Assembly: GCA_947168625.1 (NCBI GenBank)
Contig: CAMVMQ010000001.1
Coordinates: 1 to 55,444 of the forward strand
DNA length: 55,444 nucleotides
Direction: 5' to 3'
From: an uncultured Caryophanales bacterium
GTDB lineage: Bacteria; Bacillota_I; Bacilli_A; RF39; UBA660
The first letter of the stretch is position 1, and each line of letters starts with the position of its first letter. The notes beneath the pieces are model-generated. The model saw only the letters and a program-made list of their open reading frames with translations. It searched no databases and was not told the origin of the DNA. The position numbers and the translations under genes are program-made. Of this stretch, positions 16,075 to 24,264 are shown piece after piece.

Positions 16075-16923
16075 ATGATTGGCAAAATAATTAAGGTTAA
16101 TGATTTTAAATTTGTCTATGGACAAGATACTATGTATATTACTGTTTTTGGGGCTTTTAAGAATAGTAAGAATGGAGAAAAGTATATTGTTTATAGTTAT
16201 GACGGTAAGAAAATATATTATGGTTCTTTCTTCATTAAGGAAAAAGTTGGTACTATTATGATGTCTAAAAATTCTAAGAAAGATGATGTTAAGAATTTTA
16301 TTGATAGTTTACTATCTGGTAAAAGTAATAAGGAAATTGAAATTATAAATTTAGATGTTGTTGATAGTGTTCAAATAATAGATGAAATTTTATTTGATTT
16401 GGATGTTGATGTAAATAAACTTATAGATATAACGATTCCTAAAAGTTCTGATAATAGTTCTAGTAGTAATGTAGTTGTAACTAATAAAAGTAGAATATTT
16501 ACCTTGGTGATTATTCTTATTCTTTTAATTTTGGGAATTGTTTTTATGATTGTTACTAAGTATATTAGTGATAATACTGAAGAATATATTTGTAATAAGG
16601 ATTATCTTTCTCAGGAAGTTCCTGCTAATGTTATAGATGAAGTTTTATTATCTTTTAATTATCGTAATAATTTAACTAGTATGGTAAAGAGGATTAGTTA
16701 TATTTTCGATGATAATAAATATTATATGGAGTTTAAAAATAAGAGTTATTTTTATAAATATATAGATGATGCTGATTCTTATAAATTTATTGATGAAGAA
16801 AAAACTTATCGTTTATTTGATAATGTTGATGTTGAAAATGATTTTTTCTTACCTAAAGATAAGCATGATCTTCTTAATTATTATAGAAGTGATGGTTATA
16901 CGTGCAGTTTAGAAGAAGAGTGA
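16075..16923 (+). CDS. Bitopic membrane protein, unknown
   Basis: 282 residues, not recognised. The N-terminal 140 are soluble and mixed alpha/beta (KIIKVNDFKFVYG, KIYYGSFFIKE), followed by a Ser/Asn linker, one strong membrane segment (about 143-163), and a C-terminal extracytoplasmic part of about 115 residues with two Cys (in EYICNKD and YTCSLEE) that could form a disulfide. This resembles a signal-relay or anchoring layout rather than an enzyme. AGGGAGG precedes ATG 16075. It ends 9 bases before holA and may share its transcript. Confidence 0.6.
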   Translation: MIGKIIKVNDFKFVYGQDTMYITVFGAFKNSKNGEKYIVYSYDGKKIYYGSFFIKEKVGTIMMSKNSKKDDVKNFIDSLLSGKSNKEIEIINLDVVDSVQIIDEILFDLDVDVNKLIDITIPKSSDNSSSSNVVVTNKSRIFTLVIILILLILGIVFMIVTKYISDNTEEYICNKDYLSQEVPANVIDEVLLSFNYRNNLTSMVKRISYIFDDNKYYMEFKNKSYFYKYIDDADSYKFIDEEKTYRLFDNVDVENDFFLPKDKHDLLNYYRSDGYTCSLEEE

Positions 16924-16932
16924 TTTTAGATT

Positions 16933-17880
16933 ATGAATTTTTATTTATTATATTGCAGTGATAAGTCTATTATAAATAATGAGTTAAGTAGTATTAAGTC
17001 TAAGTTAGCGATAGAAGAAGATGATATCATATATTATGATATTAATGATATTTCGAATATCGTTATGGAGGCTCAAACAATTAGTATGTTTTCTAATAAA
17101 AAATTATTAATTATTGATAGTACTAGTTATTTGGGAGATAAGAAAGATATAGATAACATTCAATTGTTAGAGGATTATTTTAGTAATTTTAATTCCAATA
17201 CTTATATGATTTTTATATCTTATAGTGATTCAGTTGATTCGAGACGCAAACTTGTTAAGTTGATTGGTTCAAAGGGAATTAGTAAGAAGTTAGATGCAAA
17301 TGATAGTTATTTAGAAGATTATATTCTTAATTATACGAAAGATAATGGGTATAAATTTGATAAAACACTTTGTTTGTATTTGATGAGTAGATGTGGTCAT
17401 AACTTAGATAATTTAAGGAATGAACTTGATAAGTTAATGTTATATAAGATTGATAGTAAAGTGATAACGAAGGAAGATATAAATAAACTTACTAATGAGA
17501 ATATTGAAGATTCTATATTTGACTTGGTTAGTGCTATTATAAAAAAAGATAGTTCAAAGGCTATTAGACTTTATAATAATTTTGCTTTAGATGGTATGGA
17601 TGCTAGCCAGATTATTAATTTACTTGCTTCACAAGTTAGGCTTTTATTTCAAGTTAAAAGATTATATAATGAGGGAAAGAGTAATGATGAAATTGCTAAA
17701 ATATTAGAATTTAGAAGTGTATATAGAGTTAAATATTTGCTTAGTGATAGTTATTATTATACGGAAAAGGAATTACTTAAATTTTTATCTGATTTAGCTC
17801 TATTAGATAGAGATATTAAATTGGGTTTAAGGGATGGGAATGTTGGTATAGAATTATTGATTACTAAAAAAGATATGTAA
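16933..17880 (+). CDS. holA: DNA polymerase III delta subunit
   Basis: 315 residues, typical HolA length. It has a divergent AAA-like N-terminal module (FYLLYCSDKSIINNEL, then KKLLIIDST, a region like Walker B) and the helical collar domain with IINLLASQVRLLFQVKRL near the C-terminus. Delta opens the beta clamp within the clamp loader. In Bacillus, holA (yqeN) lies upstream of rpsT, gpr and hemW; here hemW follows but rpsT and gpr are 22 kb away. The ribosome-binding site is weak, so coupling with the gene before it is possible. Confidence 0.92.
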   Translation: MNFYLLYCSDKSIINNELSSIKSKLAIEEDDIIYYDINDISNIVMEAQTISMFSNKKLLIIDSTSYLGDKKDIDNIQLLEDYFSNFNSNTYMIFISYSDSVDSRRKLVKLIGSKGISKKLDANDSYLEDYILNYTKDNGYKFDKTLCLYLMSRCGHNLDNLRNELDKLMLYKIDSKVITKEDINKLTNENIEDSIFDLVSAIIKKDSSKAIRLYNNFALDGMDASQIINLLASQVRLLFQVKRLYNEGKSNDEIAKILEFRSVYRVKYLLSDSYYYTEKELLKFLSDLALLDRDIKLGLRDGNVGIELLITKKDM

Positions 17881-17900
17881 TATGCTTACATACCTTTTTT
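17866..17900. terminator. Bidirectional terminator, holA / sspI
   Basis: A 15-base arm at 17866-17880 pairs with 17886-17900 with one mismatch, around loop TATGC. The arms end in A and T runs, so it works on both strands. Both stop codons (holA on plus, sspI on minus) sit at the top of the stem. Confidence 0.85.
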
Positions 17901-18092
17901 TATATTGAATAATAATGTGTTTTTTTCTTCATCTGAACTATTATTCCATGCAAGTTCAAAGAGTACTCCAAGGCCTATAAGGGTATCATCGTCTTTTGAT
18001 GATATTGATTCCTCAATAGATGCTTTTATTTCTTCTGGAGTGTCTTCTTTAAAGTTATTGATTATATATGCTCGTACATCTATGTTATCCAT
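17886..18092 (-). CDS. sspI: Small acid-soluble spore protein SspI
   Basis: 68 residues, like Bacillus SspI. The family core is clear: VRAYIINNFKED, IKASIEESISS and GLGVLFELAWNNSSDEEK. SspI is a minor forespore protein; its biochemical role is unknown, and it is not an alpha/beta-type SASP. ATG 18092 has GGTGAT 4 bases before it; the in-frame ATG at 18104 has no ribosome-binding site. Expression is expected from a forespore (sigma-G) promoter, which could not be defined with confidence. It lies convergent to holA and divergent from hemW. Confidence 0.88.
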   Translation of the reverse strand: MDNIDVRAYIINNFKEDTPEEIKASIEESISSKDDDTLIGLGVLFELAWNNSSDEEKNTLLFNIKKGM

Positions 18093-18137
18093 AATTATCA
18101 CCATTATTATAATGGACTATTATTTATAATTTATACC

Positions 18138-18166
18138 TTGATTATAAATATTTAGTATGTTATTCT
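18138..18166 (+). promoter_or_regulatory. Sigma-A-type promoter for hemW
   Basis: TTGATT at 18138-18143, a 17-base spacer, TATTCT at 18161-18166, 16 bases before the hemW start. It faces away from sspI. Confidence 0.5.
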
Positions 18167-18181
18167 AGTGGTGGTGATATT

Positions 18182-19258
18182 ATGTCTGTGTATATTCATA
18201 TTCCTTTTTGTAGAAGTATTTGTTCATACTGTGATTTTTGTAAGATTATATATGATAAAAAATTTGTTAATCGTTATTTAGATATGTTGGAAATGGAAAT
18301 TAAAAATAGATATAAGGGTGATGAAGTATATACTATCTTTATAGGAGGAGGAACTCCTACTAGTTTGAATTATGATGAACTTAAAAAGTTACTTGATATT
18401 ACTTTATTATTTAAGAAAAATAATTCTTTAGAATTTACTGTAGAAAGTAACGTTGAATCTATTGATGAAGCTAAGCTTAAATTACTTAAGGAATATGGGG
18501 TTAATAGAATAAGCATAGGAGTACAGTCTTTTAATGATAGTGTTTTAAAATTATTAAGAAGAAGTCATAGAAAAAAAGATGTATTAGAAAAAATTAGGTT
18601 AGTTAAAAAGTATTTTAATAATATTAATATCGATTTAATATATGCTGCTTATGATGATATTGATATTTTAAAAAATGATTTAGAGTGTTTTTTAAGTTTG
18701 GGAATAAATCATATTTCTACATATAGTTTGATGATTGAAGATCATACTGTACTTGGAATTGAGAATTTTAAAAATATTGATGAAGATCTTGATTATGAGA
18801 TGTATAAATATATTGAAAGTATTTTAGAAAAAAATGGGTATAGGCATTATGAGATAAGCAATTATGCCAAGAAAGGGTATGAGTCAAAACATAACTTAGT
18901 ATATTGGAATAATGATTACTATTATGGCTTTGGTTTATCTAGTACAAGTTATATTGACGGAGTTAGAAGTATTAATGTGAAAAATTTATCTAAGTATTTA
19001 AATGGTATTTTTGTTAATAGTGAAGATGATGAAAGTATTAAGATGCAAATGGATAATGAAGTAATGCTTGGGCTTAGGAAGATAGATGGTATTTCTCTTA
19101 GTAATTTTAAGAAGAAGTTTAACAAAGATTTAATGAGTGTTTTTGATATTTATGATTTAATTAGAAATAATTATTTAATTAGAGATGGAGATATGATTTA
19201 TATTAATAAGAAATATTTATATGTATCTAATGAAATAATAGAGAAAATTATTTTTTAG
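18182..19258 (+). CDS. hemW: HemW-type radical SAM heme chaperone
   Basis: 358 residues. It opens with VYIHIPFCRSICSYCDFCK, the radical SAM CxxxCxxC motif plus the extra Cys typical of the HemN/HemW family. GGGTPT and GVNRISIGVQSF follow, and a HemN C-terminal domain (EVMLGLRKIDGISL). HemW binds heme and is not a true coproporphyrinogen oxidase. The length and the lack of the HemN N-terminal arm favour HemW. GGTGGTGAT precedes ATG 18182. Confidence 0.88.
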   Translation: MSVYIHIPFCRSICSYCDFCKIIYDKKFVNRYLDMLEMEIKNRYKGDEVYTIFIGGGTPTSLNYDELKKLLDITLLFKKNNSLEFTVESNVESIDEAKLKLLKEYGVNRISIGVQSFNDSVLKLLRRSHRKKDVLEKIRLVKKYFNNINIDLIYAAYDDIDILKNDLECFLSLGINHISTYSLMIEDHTVLGIENFKNIDEDLDYEMYKYIESILEKNGYRHYEISNYAKKGYESKHNLVYWNNDYYYGFGLSSTSYIDGVRSINVKNLSKYLNGIFVNSEDDESIKMQMDNEVMLGLRKIDGISLSNFKKKFNKDLMSVFDIYDLIRNNYLIRDGDMIYINKKYLYVSNEIIEKIIF

Positions 19259-19274
19259 TGTGGTTTTAAGGGTA

Positions 19275-19303
19275 TTGACAAAAGAAAGAATAATGCCTAT
19301 AAT
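19275..19303 (+). promoter_or_regulatory. Consensus promoter for thrS leader
   Basis: Perfect TTGACA at 19275-19280, a 17-base spacer, perfect TATAAT at 19298-19303. Transcription should start near 19310 and run through the T-box leader. Confidence 0.85.
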
Positions 19304-19309
19304 ATAATT

Positions 19310-19515
19310 GTATTTGAAATCAATGAGAAGGACATGATTATTTATTTTTATTTATAGAGAGTTAGCGTTTGGTGTAAGCTAATAATAATTTTAAATGATT
19401 ACTACCTTTGAGTGGACTCGAAAGATGTTCCCGGTGATACACCGTTAAAAAAAATTAAGATCAAAGATGGATGGTACCGTGATTTTGTCACTCCATTGAT
19501 TGGTCTTTTTATTTT
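19310..19515 (+). promoter_or_regulatory. Threonine T-box riboswitch
   Basis: A T-box leader of about 200 bases upstream of thrS. Stem I contains the AGAGAGTTAGC / GGTG / GCTAA distal arm (about 19356-19382) and a specifier region in which ACT at 19401-19403 is a Thr codon, followed by CTTTGAGTGG. The conserved T-box sequence TGGTACCGTG is at 19472-19481. It lies in the 5' part of a terminator hairpin that ends in GGTC plus a T run at 19506-19510. Uncharged tRNA-Thr should stabilise the antiterminator and switch thrS on. Confidence 0.93.
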
Positions 19516-19554
19516 TGATGGGAGATAAATTAATAATAATGAGGAGGAAGAAAA

Positions 19555-21309
19555 ATGATAAATATTAAAGAAAATGAAGATTTAAATAAGTTAAATCACT
19601 CTTGTGCACATTTGATGGCTCAAGCTGTAAAACACTTATATCCAGAAGCTAAGTTCTGGGTAGGTCCTGTAATAGAGGAAGGTTTTTATTACGATATTGA
19701 TTTAGGTGACAACGTTATAACCGAAGAAGATTTACCTAGAATTGAAAAAGAAATGAAAAAATTATCTAAAGATGGAAAAAGAATCGTAAGACATGAAATA
19801 AGCAAAGAAGAAGCTCTAGACATGTTTAAGGATGATCCATATAAAGTAGATTTAATATCAAGAATGGATGAAGATAATACTATAATTAGTTGTTATACTC
19901 AAGGCGACTTTACTGACCTTTGTAGGGGACCTCATGTTGATACAGTAAAAGAATTAAAATATTTTAAATTAATAAAGTTTTCCGGAGCTTACTGGAAAGG
20001 GGACGCTAAAAATAAAATGCTTCAAAGAATATATGGAGTATGTTTTAGAAATGAAGAAGATTTAAATGAGTATCTAAATGAATTAGAAGAAAGAAAAAAT
20101 AGAGATCATCGTAAAATAGGTAAGGAATTAGGAATCTTTATGTCTGATGATTTAGTAGGTAAAGGGCTTCCAATGTATCTACCAAATGGATATATAATAT
20201 GGGAAGAACTAGAAAACTATATCAAAGGAAAAGAAAAAAAATTAAATTATCAGCATGTCTTAACTCCTTGTGTTGGAAATGTTGAGTTATATAAGACCAG
20301 TGGTCATTGGGATCACTATAAAGAAAATATGTTCCCTGCTATGAAAGTAGATGAGGAAGAATTTGTCTTAAGACCAATGAATTGTCCACATCATATGATG
20401 ATATATGCTGGCAGTCTTCACTCATACAAAGATTTACCAATTAGAATAGGAGAAATAGCTCATGACTTTAGATTTGAAGCATCCGGTGCCCTAAAAGGTA
20501 TTGAAAGAGGAAGACATTTCTGTCAAAATGACGCTCACCTTTTTGTAACTCCAGAACAAATAAAAGATGAATTCAAATCCGTTGTAGATCTAATCTTTGA
20601 TGTCTATAAAGATTTTAATATCACTAATTATAGATGTGTATTATCATTAAGAGATCCTGAAGATAAAGAAAAATATCATCCAGATGATGAAATGTGGAAT
20701 AAAGCTGAAAATGAATTAAGAGAGGTTTTAAATGATTTAGGAATAGAATATACCGAAGAAATAGGAGAGGCAGCCTTCTATGGACCTAAATTAGATGTTA
20801 ATGTAAAACCTGCTGTTGGTCCAGAAATTACATTATCTACTTGTCAACTAGATTTCTGTTTACCAGCTAAATTTGATTTAAAATATGTTGATAAAGATGG
20901 AAGTAAGAAAACCCCAGTAGTACTACATAGAGCAATATTAGGTTCATTAGATAGATTTATGGCCTATATTCTAGAAGAAACAAAAGGAGTATTACCATTA
21001 TGGCTTTCTCCTGTTCAAGTAGAAATAATTCCTGTAAATAATGAATATCACTTAGAGTATGCTAATAAATTATTTGATTTATTAAAAGAAAATAACTTTA
21101 GAGTAGAACTAGATTCTAGGGATGAAAAAATGGGTTATAAAATAAGAGAAGCTCAAACAAGGAAAATACCTTATACATTAGTACTTGGTAATAATGAAAG
21201 AGATAATAATACAGTGACATATCGTAAGTATGGTGAAGAGAAAACTACTACTGTTACTAGTGAAGAATTTATTACTATGATTAATAATCAAAGAAAAGAA
21301 TATAAGTAA
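19555..21309 (+). CDS. thrS: Threonyl-tRNA synthetase lacking the TGS domain
   Basis: 584 residues, about 60 short of full-length ThrRS. It begins directly at the editing domain (HSCAH near residue 16 and CRGPH near 123), so the N-terminal TGS domain is absent. The catalytic core is complete: MNCPHHM, RGRHFCQNDAH and VVLHRAILGS give the zinc Cys and His residues, and a class II anticodon-binding domain ends the protein. It charges tRNA-Thr. Codon use differs from the neighbours, with many ATA Ile codons and more C-ending codons except in the last 40 or so codons, which suggests transfer. GAGGAGG precedes ATG 19555. Confidence 0.96.
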   Translation: MINIKENEDLNKLNHSCAHLMAQAVKHLYPEAKFWVGPVIEEGFYYDIDLGDNVITEEDLPRIEKEMKKLSKDGKRIVRHEISKEEALDMFKDDPYKVDLISRMDEDNTIISCYTQGDFTDLCRGPHVDTVKELKYFKLIKFSGAYWKGDAKNKMLQRIYGVCFRNEEDLNEYLNELEERKNRDHRKIGKELGIFMSDDLVGKGLPMYLPNGYIIWEELENYIKGKEKKLNYQHVLTPCVGNVELYKTSGHWDHYKENMFPAMKVDEEEFVLRPMNCPHHMMIYAGSLHSYKDLPIRIGEIAHDFRFEASGALKGIERGRHFCQNDAHLFVTPEQIKDEFKSVVDLIFDVYKDFNITNYRCVLSLRDPEDKEKYHPDDEMWNKAENELREVLNDLGIEYTEEIGEAAFYGPKLDVNVKPAVGPEITLSTCQLDFCLPAKFDLKYVDKDGSKKTPVVLHRAILGSLDRFMAYILEETKGVLPLWLSPVQVEIIPVNNEYHLEYANKLFDLLKENNFRVELDSRDEKMGYKIREAQTRKIPYTLVLGNNERDNNTVTYRKYGEEKTTTVTSEEFITMINNQRKEYK

Positions 21310-21317
21310 GAGAAGTT

Positions 21318-21345
21318 AAGGAACAATAAAAAGTTCCTTTTTTTC
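21318..21345 (+). terminator. Terminator after thrS
   Basis: AAGGAAC / GTTCCTT with an A-rich 8-base loop and a T run. Confidence 0.85.
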
Positions 21346-21411
21346 TTCAATTATCATTCTTTATTAGTGGACTTTTACCTTAAACCATAGTACAATATTA
21401 TTGGAGGAGTA

Positions 21412-22500
21412 ATGGAAGAGAAAGCGATTGAAATATTAAATATATTAACAGAAAATGGTTATGAAGCTTATATAGTAGGAGGTTATCCTCGTGATAAGGC
21501 TCTTGGTATTAAAACGAATGATATTGATATATGTACCTCTGCTACTCCTAAGGAAATATTAGGATTTTTTGATAATGTTAAGGTACCAGATATGCAATAT
21601 GGCAGTGTTGTTATTTTTTATAAAGGTTATAAATATGATGTAACTACTTTCCGTAAAGAAATTAAATATGAAGATAACCGAAGACCGATAAAAATTAAAT
21701 ATATTAAAAATTTAAAAAAAGACTTGTTAAGAAGAGATTTTACTATTAATACTTTATGTATTAACAAAGATGGAGAAATAATTGATGTTTTAGGTATTAA
21801 AGATGATTTAGTAAATAAAATATTGAGAACTGTTGGTAATCCTAAATATCGTATTAAAGAAGATGCGCTTCGTATTTTAAGATGTATTAGATTTGCTACT
21901 ATATTAGATTTTGATATTGATTCTAAAACTAAACATTATTTGACTAAATATAGTTATTTATTAAAAAAATTATCAATGAATCGTAAGAAAGAAGAATTAG
22001 ATAAGATTTTTATGTCTCCTAATAAAGGTAAGGGAATTAATTTACTTATTGGTTTAAACTTAACTAATGTTTTAGATATAAATAATCTTTCAAGGATAGT
22101 ACCATGTATGGATATTATTGGCATGTGGTGTCAGTTAGATGTTGATGATATCTATCCTTTTACTAAGGTTGAAAAAGAACATATGTGTTTATTAAGAGAA
22201 TTACTTGCTTACGATGAAATTGATAATTATCTCTTATATAAATATGGATTATATTTGTGTACGGTTTATGCTGATATTAAGGGTCTTTCAAAGAGAAAAC
22301 TAAATACGATGTATCAAAATTTAGCTATAAAGTCGAAGAAAGATATAGTGGTATCAAGTAGCGATATACCTAAAATATTAAATAAAAAACCTGGTGGGTA
22401 TATTAAAAGTATTATTGATGATATTGAAAAGAAAATATTAAATAATGAATTAGAGAATGATTATGATATATTAAAAACATATATTTTAAATAGTTACTAG
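21412..22500 (+). CDS. cca: CCA-adding tRNA nucleotidyltransferase
   Basis: 362 residues. The class II nucleotidyltransferase head has the signature GGYPRDKALG followed by NDIDICTSATP, giving the two metal-binding Asp residues. The RRDFTINTL flexible motif follows, then the neck segment EDALRILRCIRFA, which selects CTP and ATP. The enzyme builds or repairs the 3' CCA end of tRNA. It is followed by a tseB-like gene, dnaD and nth, in the same relative order as in Bacillus. GGAGGAG is only a few bases before ATG 21412. Confidence 0.92.
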   Translation: MEEKAIEILNILTENGYEAYIVGGYPRDKALGIKTNDIDICTSATPKEILGFFDNVKVPDMQYGSVVIFYKGYKYDVTTFRKEIKYEDNRRPIKIKYIKNLKKDLLRRDFTINTLCINKDGEIIDVLGIKDDLVNKILRTVGNPKYRIKEDALRILRCIRFATILDFDIDSKTKHYLTKYSYLLKKLSMNRKKEELDKIFMSPNKGKGINLLIGLNLTNVLDINNLSRIVPCMDIIGMWCQLDVDDIYPFTKVEKEHMCLLRELLAYDEIDNYLLYKYGLYLCTVYADIKGLSKRKLNTMYQNLAIKSKKDIVVSSSDIPKILNKKPGGYIKSIIDDIEKKILNNELENDYDILKTYILNSY

Positions 22501-22517
22501 ATAGAGAAGGTGAAGGT

Positions 22518-22916
22518 ATGAGAAAAAAGATAATACTGGGTATAATTATTTTAATGATAATCTTACTAGGCGTATTACTATTAATAATCATACCGCCACT
22601 TAAAAATAATAATTATAAAGAAGAACTAAAGAATAATATTTATACTAATACGAAGTTAAAGAAGATAAATAATGTATATAAGGATAATAATTATTATATT
22701 GTTAAAACAAAAGATAAAGTAGTTGTTTTTGATTTGAATTATGATGAAGTATATACTAAAGAGAAAGTAATAGATGGAAATGGTATGTCTCTATCTTATC
22801 GACGTGGTAAATTATACTATAAAGAAAGAGTAAGAAAGAAAGGTAAACTTATTTATAATTTTTATAGTACTAATGATTTGTCTTTAGTTTTTACTTCTTC
22901 AGTAGGAGGTATTTAA
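22518..22916 (+). CDS. Small membrane-anchored protein, TseB/YpmB position
   Basis: 132 residues: a basic start, one long hydrophobic segment (about 4-27) and an extracytoplasmic part rich in Lys, Tyr and Asn with beta-strand pattern (NNYYIVKTKDKVVVFDL). In Bacillus the place between cca and dnaD holds ypmB/tseB, a one-pass protein with PepSY-like repeats that modulates a penicillin-binding protein. Size, topology and place fit, but no sequence signature confirms it. AGAAGGTGAAGG precedes ATG 22518 and it abuts dnaD directly. Confidence 0.55.
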   Translation: MRKKIILGIIILMIILLGVLLLIIIPPLKNNNYKEELKNNIYTNTKLKKINNVYKDNNYYIVKTKDKVVVFDLNYDEVYTKEKVIDGNGMSLSYRRGKLYYKERVRKKGKLIYNFYSTNDLSLVFTSSVGGI

Positions 22917-23567
22917 ATGGAAGAGGTAGAAAATTTATTAAGAGAAAGACCTATTGTCTTACCAAGATATTTATTTAATTACTATTTTAGATTGGGTATT
23001 ACTTCTGAAGAATTAATAATCTTAATATTGATAATTGATAAAGGGAATAAAATAATCTATAATCCAGAAGATATTTCTTTATCTATTGGAATGGATAAAT
23101 ATAAGGTAATGGAACTACTTAATAATTTAAATGAAAAGAAAATTATTTCAATTTCTGTAGAAAAGAATAGTGATGGTAAAAGAGAAGAATATATCTCTTT
23201 AGATTTATTGTATAAGAAAATAATGGGTATTATTTTAGATAACAATAATGAGGAAAAGACTCTTGATAATAGTGATATTTACTCTATTTTTGAAAAAGAG
23301 TTTGGAAGAACTATTTCTCCTATGGAATGTGAAATAATAAAGGGATGGATTGATGATAAATTTTCTTTCGAACTTATATTAGAGGGATTAAAAGAGGCTA
23401 TTTATAATGGTGCTAATAGTTTAAGATATATTGAAAAGATTTTATATGATTGGCGTAAAAAAGGATATAAGACAAAAGAAGATGTTATAAATGCTAAAAC
23501 TAAATATCGTGAAAGCAAGAAAGATGTCAAGGATATTTTTCATTATGATTGGTTAAATGATGATTAG
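22917..23567 (+). CDS. dnaD: DnaD-domain primosome protein
   Basis: 216 residues, near the Bacillus DnaD length. The N-terminal winged-helix part includes ITSEELIILILIID and SLSIGMDKYKVMELLN. The C-terminal DnaD/DnaB-like domain has SIFEKEFGRTISPMECEII, WIDDKFSFELI, ALKEAIYNGA-like helices and RYIEKILYDWRKKGYKT, the YxxxILxxWxxxG hallmark. DnaD helps load the helicase at oriC and at restart sites. Its start abuts the previous stop and its end overlaps nth by 11 bases, so this is one operon. Confidence 0.92.
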   Translation: MEEVENLLRERPIVLPRYLFNYYFRLGITSEELIILILIIDKGNKIIYNPEDISLSIGMDKYKVMELLNNLNEKKIISISVEKNSDGKREEYISLDLLYKKIMGIILDNNNEEKTLDNSDIYSIFEKEFGRTISPMECEIIKGWIDDKFSFELILEGLKEAIYNGANSLRYIEKILYDWRKKGYKTKEDVINAKTKYRESKKDVKDIFHYDWLNDD

Positions 23568-24183
23568 TATTCTTTTAGATTATTTAAATGAATTATATCC
23601 GAATGCAATATGTGAACTTAAATATAATAAGGATTATGAATTATTGCTTGCTATTGTGATGTCTGCTCAAACTACTGATAAAAGGGTAAATGAAGTAAAT
23701 AGTATTCTTTTTACTAGATATGATTCTTTAGAAAAGTTAGCTAATGCTGAAATAAAAGATATTGAAGATATTATTAAGCCAATTGGTACTTATAAAAAGA
23801 AAAGTATTTTTATTAAAGAGATTTGCCAAAGATTAGTAAATGATAAGATAGTTAAATTACCAAATAATAGAGAGTATTTAGAAAGTCTTCCTGGTGTTGG
23901 AAGAAAAACTGCTAATGTGTTTTTATCAGTTATTTATAATGAACCTGCAATAGCGGTAGATACTCATGTAGCTAGAGTAAGTAAGAGATTATTACTTGCT
24001 TCTGATGATGATTCTCCATTGATAATTGAACACAAACTAATGAAGAGAATACCTAAGGCTAGTTGGAGTATGGTTCATCATCAGTTGGTTTTTTTTGGCA
24101 GATATAAATGTAAAAGTATTAAACCAGATTGTTATAATTGTTTGTTAAAAGATTATTGTAATTATTATAAAAAAAGGAGATGA
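23557..24183 (+). CDS. nth: Endonuclease III (DNA glycosylase/AP lyase)
   Basis: 208 residues, full length. Features: SAQTTDKRVNEV, the helix-hairpin-helix LPGVGRKTANVFL with catalytic Lys, DTHVARVSKRL with the catalytic Asp, and a C-terminal [4Fe-4S] loop with Cys spaced 6-2-5 (CKSIKPDCYNCLLKDYC). It removes oxidised pyrimidines and cuts the abasic strand. The start overlaps dnaD by 11 bases; ATG 23557 or 23560 are equally possible. It ends in TGA inside the ribosome-binding site of a short ORF. Confidence 0.95.
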   Translation: MMISILLDYLNELYPNAICELKYNKDYELLLAIVMSAQTTDKRVNEVNSILFTRYDSLEKLANAEIKDIEDIIKPIGTYKKKSIFIKEICQRLVNDKIVKLPNNREYLESLPGVGRKTANVFLSVIYNEPAIAVDTHVARVSKRLLLASDDDSPLIIEHKLMKRIPKASWSMVHHQLVFFGRYKCKSIKPDCYNCLLKDYCNYYKKRR

Positions 24184-24189
24184 TTTACT

Positions 24190-24264
24190 TTGAATAATGT
24201 GATTAGAGAAATTTTCACTAATAATAACAATGTGTATTATGGGCATGGAACTAATGAAGTTTAA
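24190..24264 (+). pseudogene. Micro-ORF, possible truncated gene start
   Basis: A TTG-initiated 24-codon frame with AGGAGATG 7 bases upstream, reading MNNVIREIFTNNNNVYYGHG and four more residues to TAA at 24262-24264. Its ribosome-binding site is much better than that of the radical SAM gene, whose start it overlaps. The VYYGHGTNE ending looks like the beginning of a larger protein, so it may be the 5' remnant left by a deletion, or a leader peptide for the next gene. No family can be proven from 24 residues. Confidence 0.35.
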
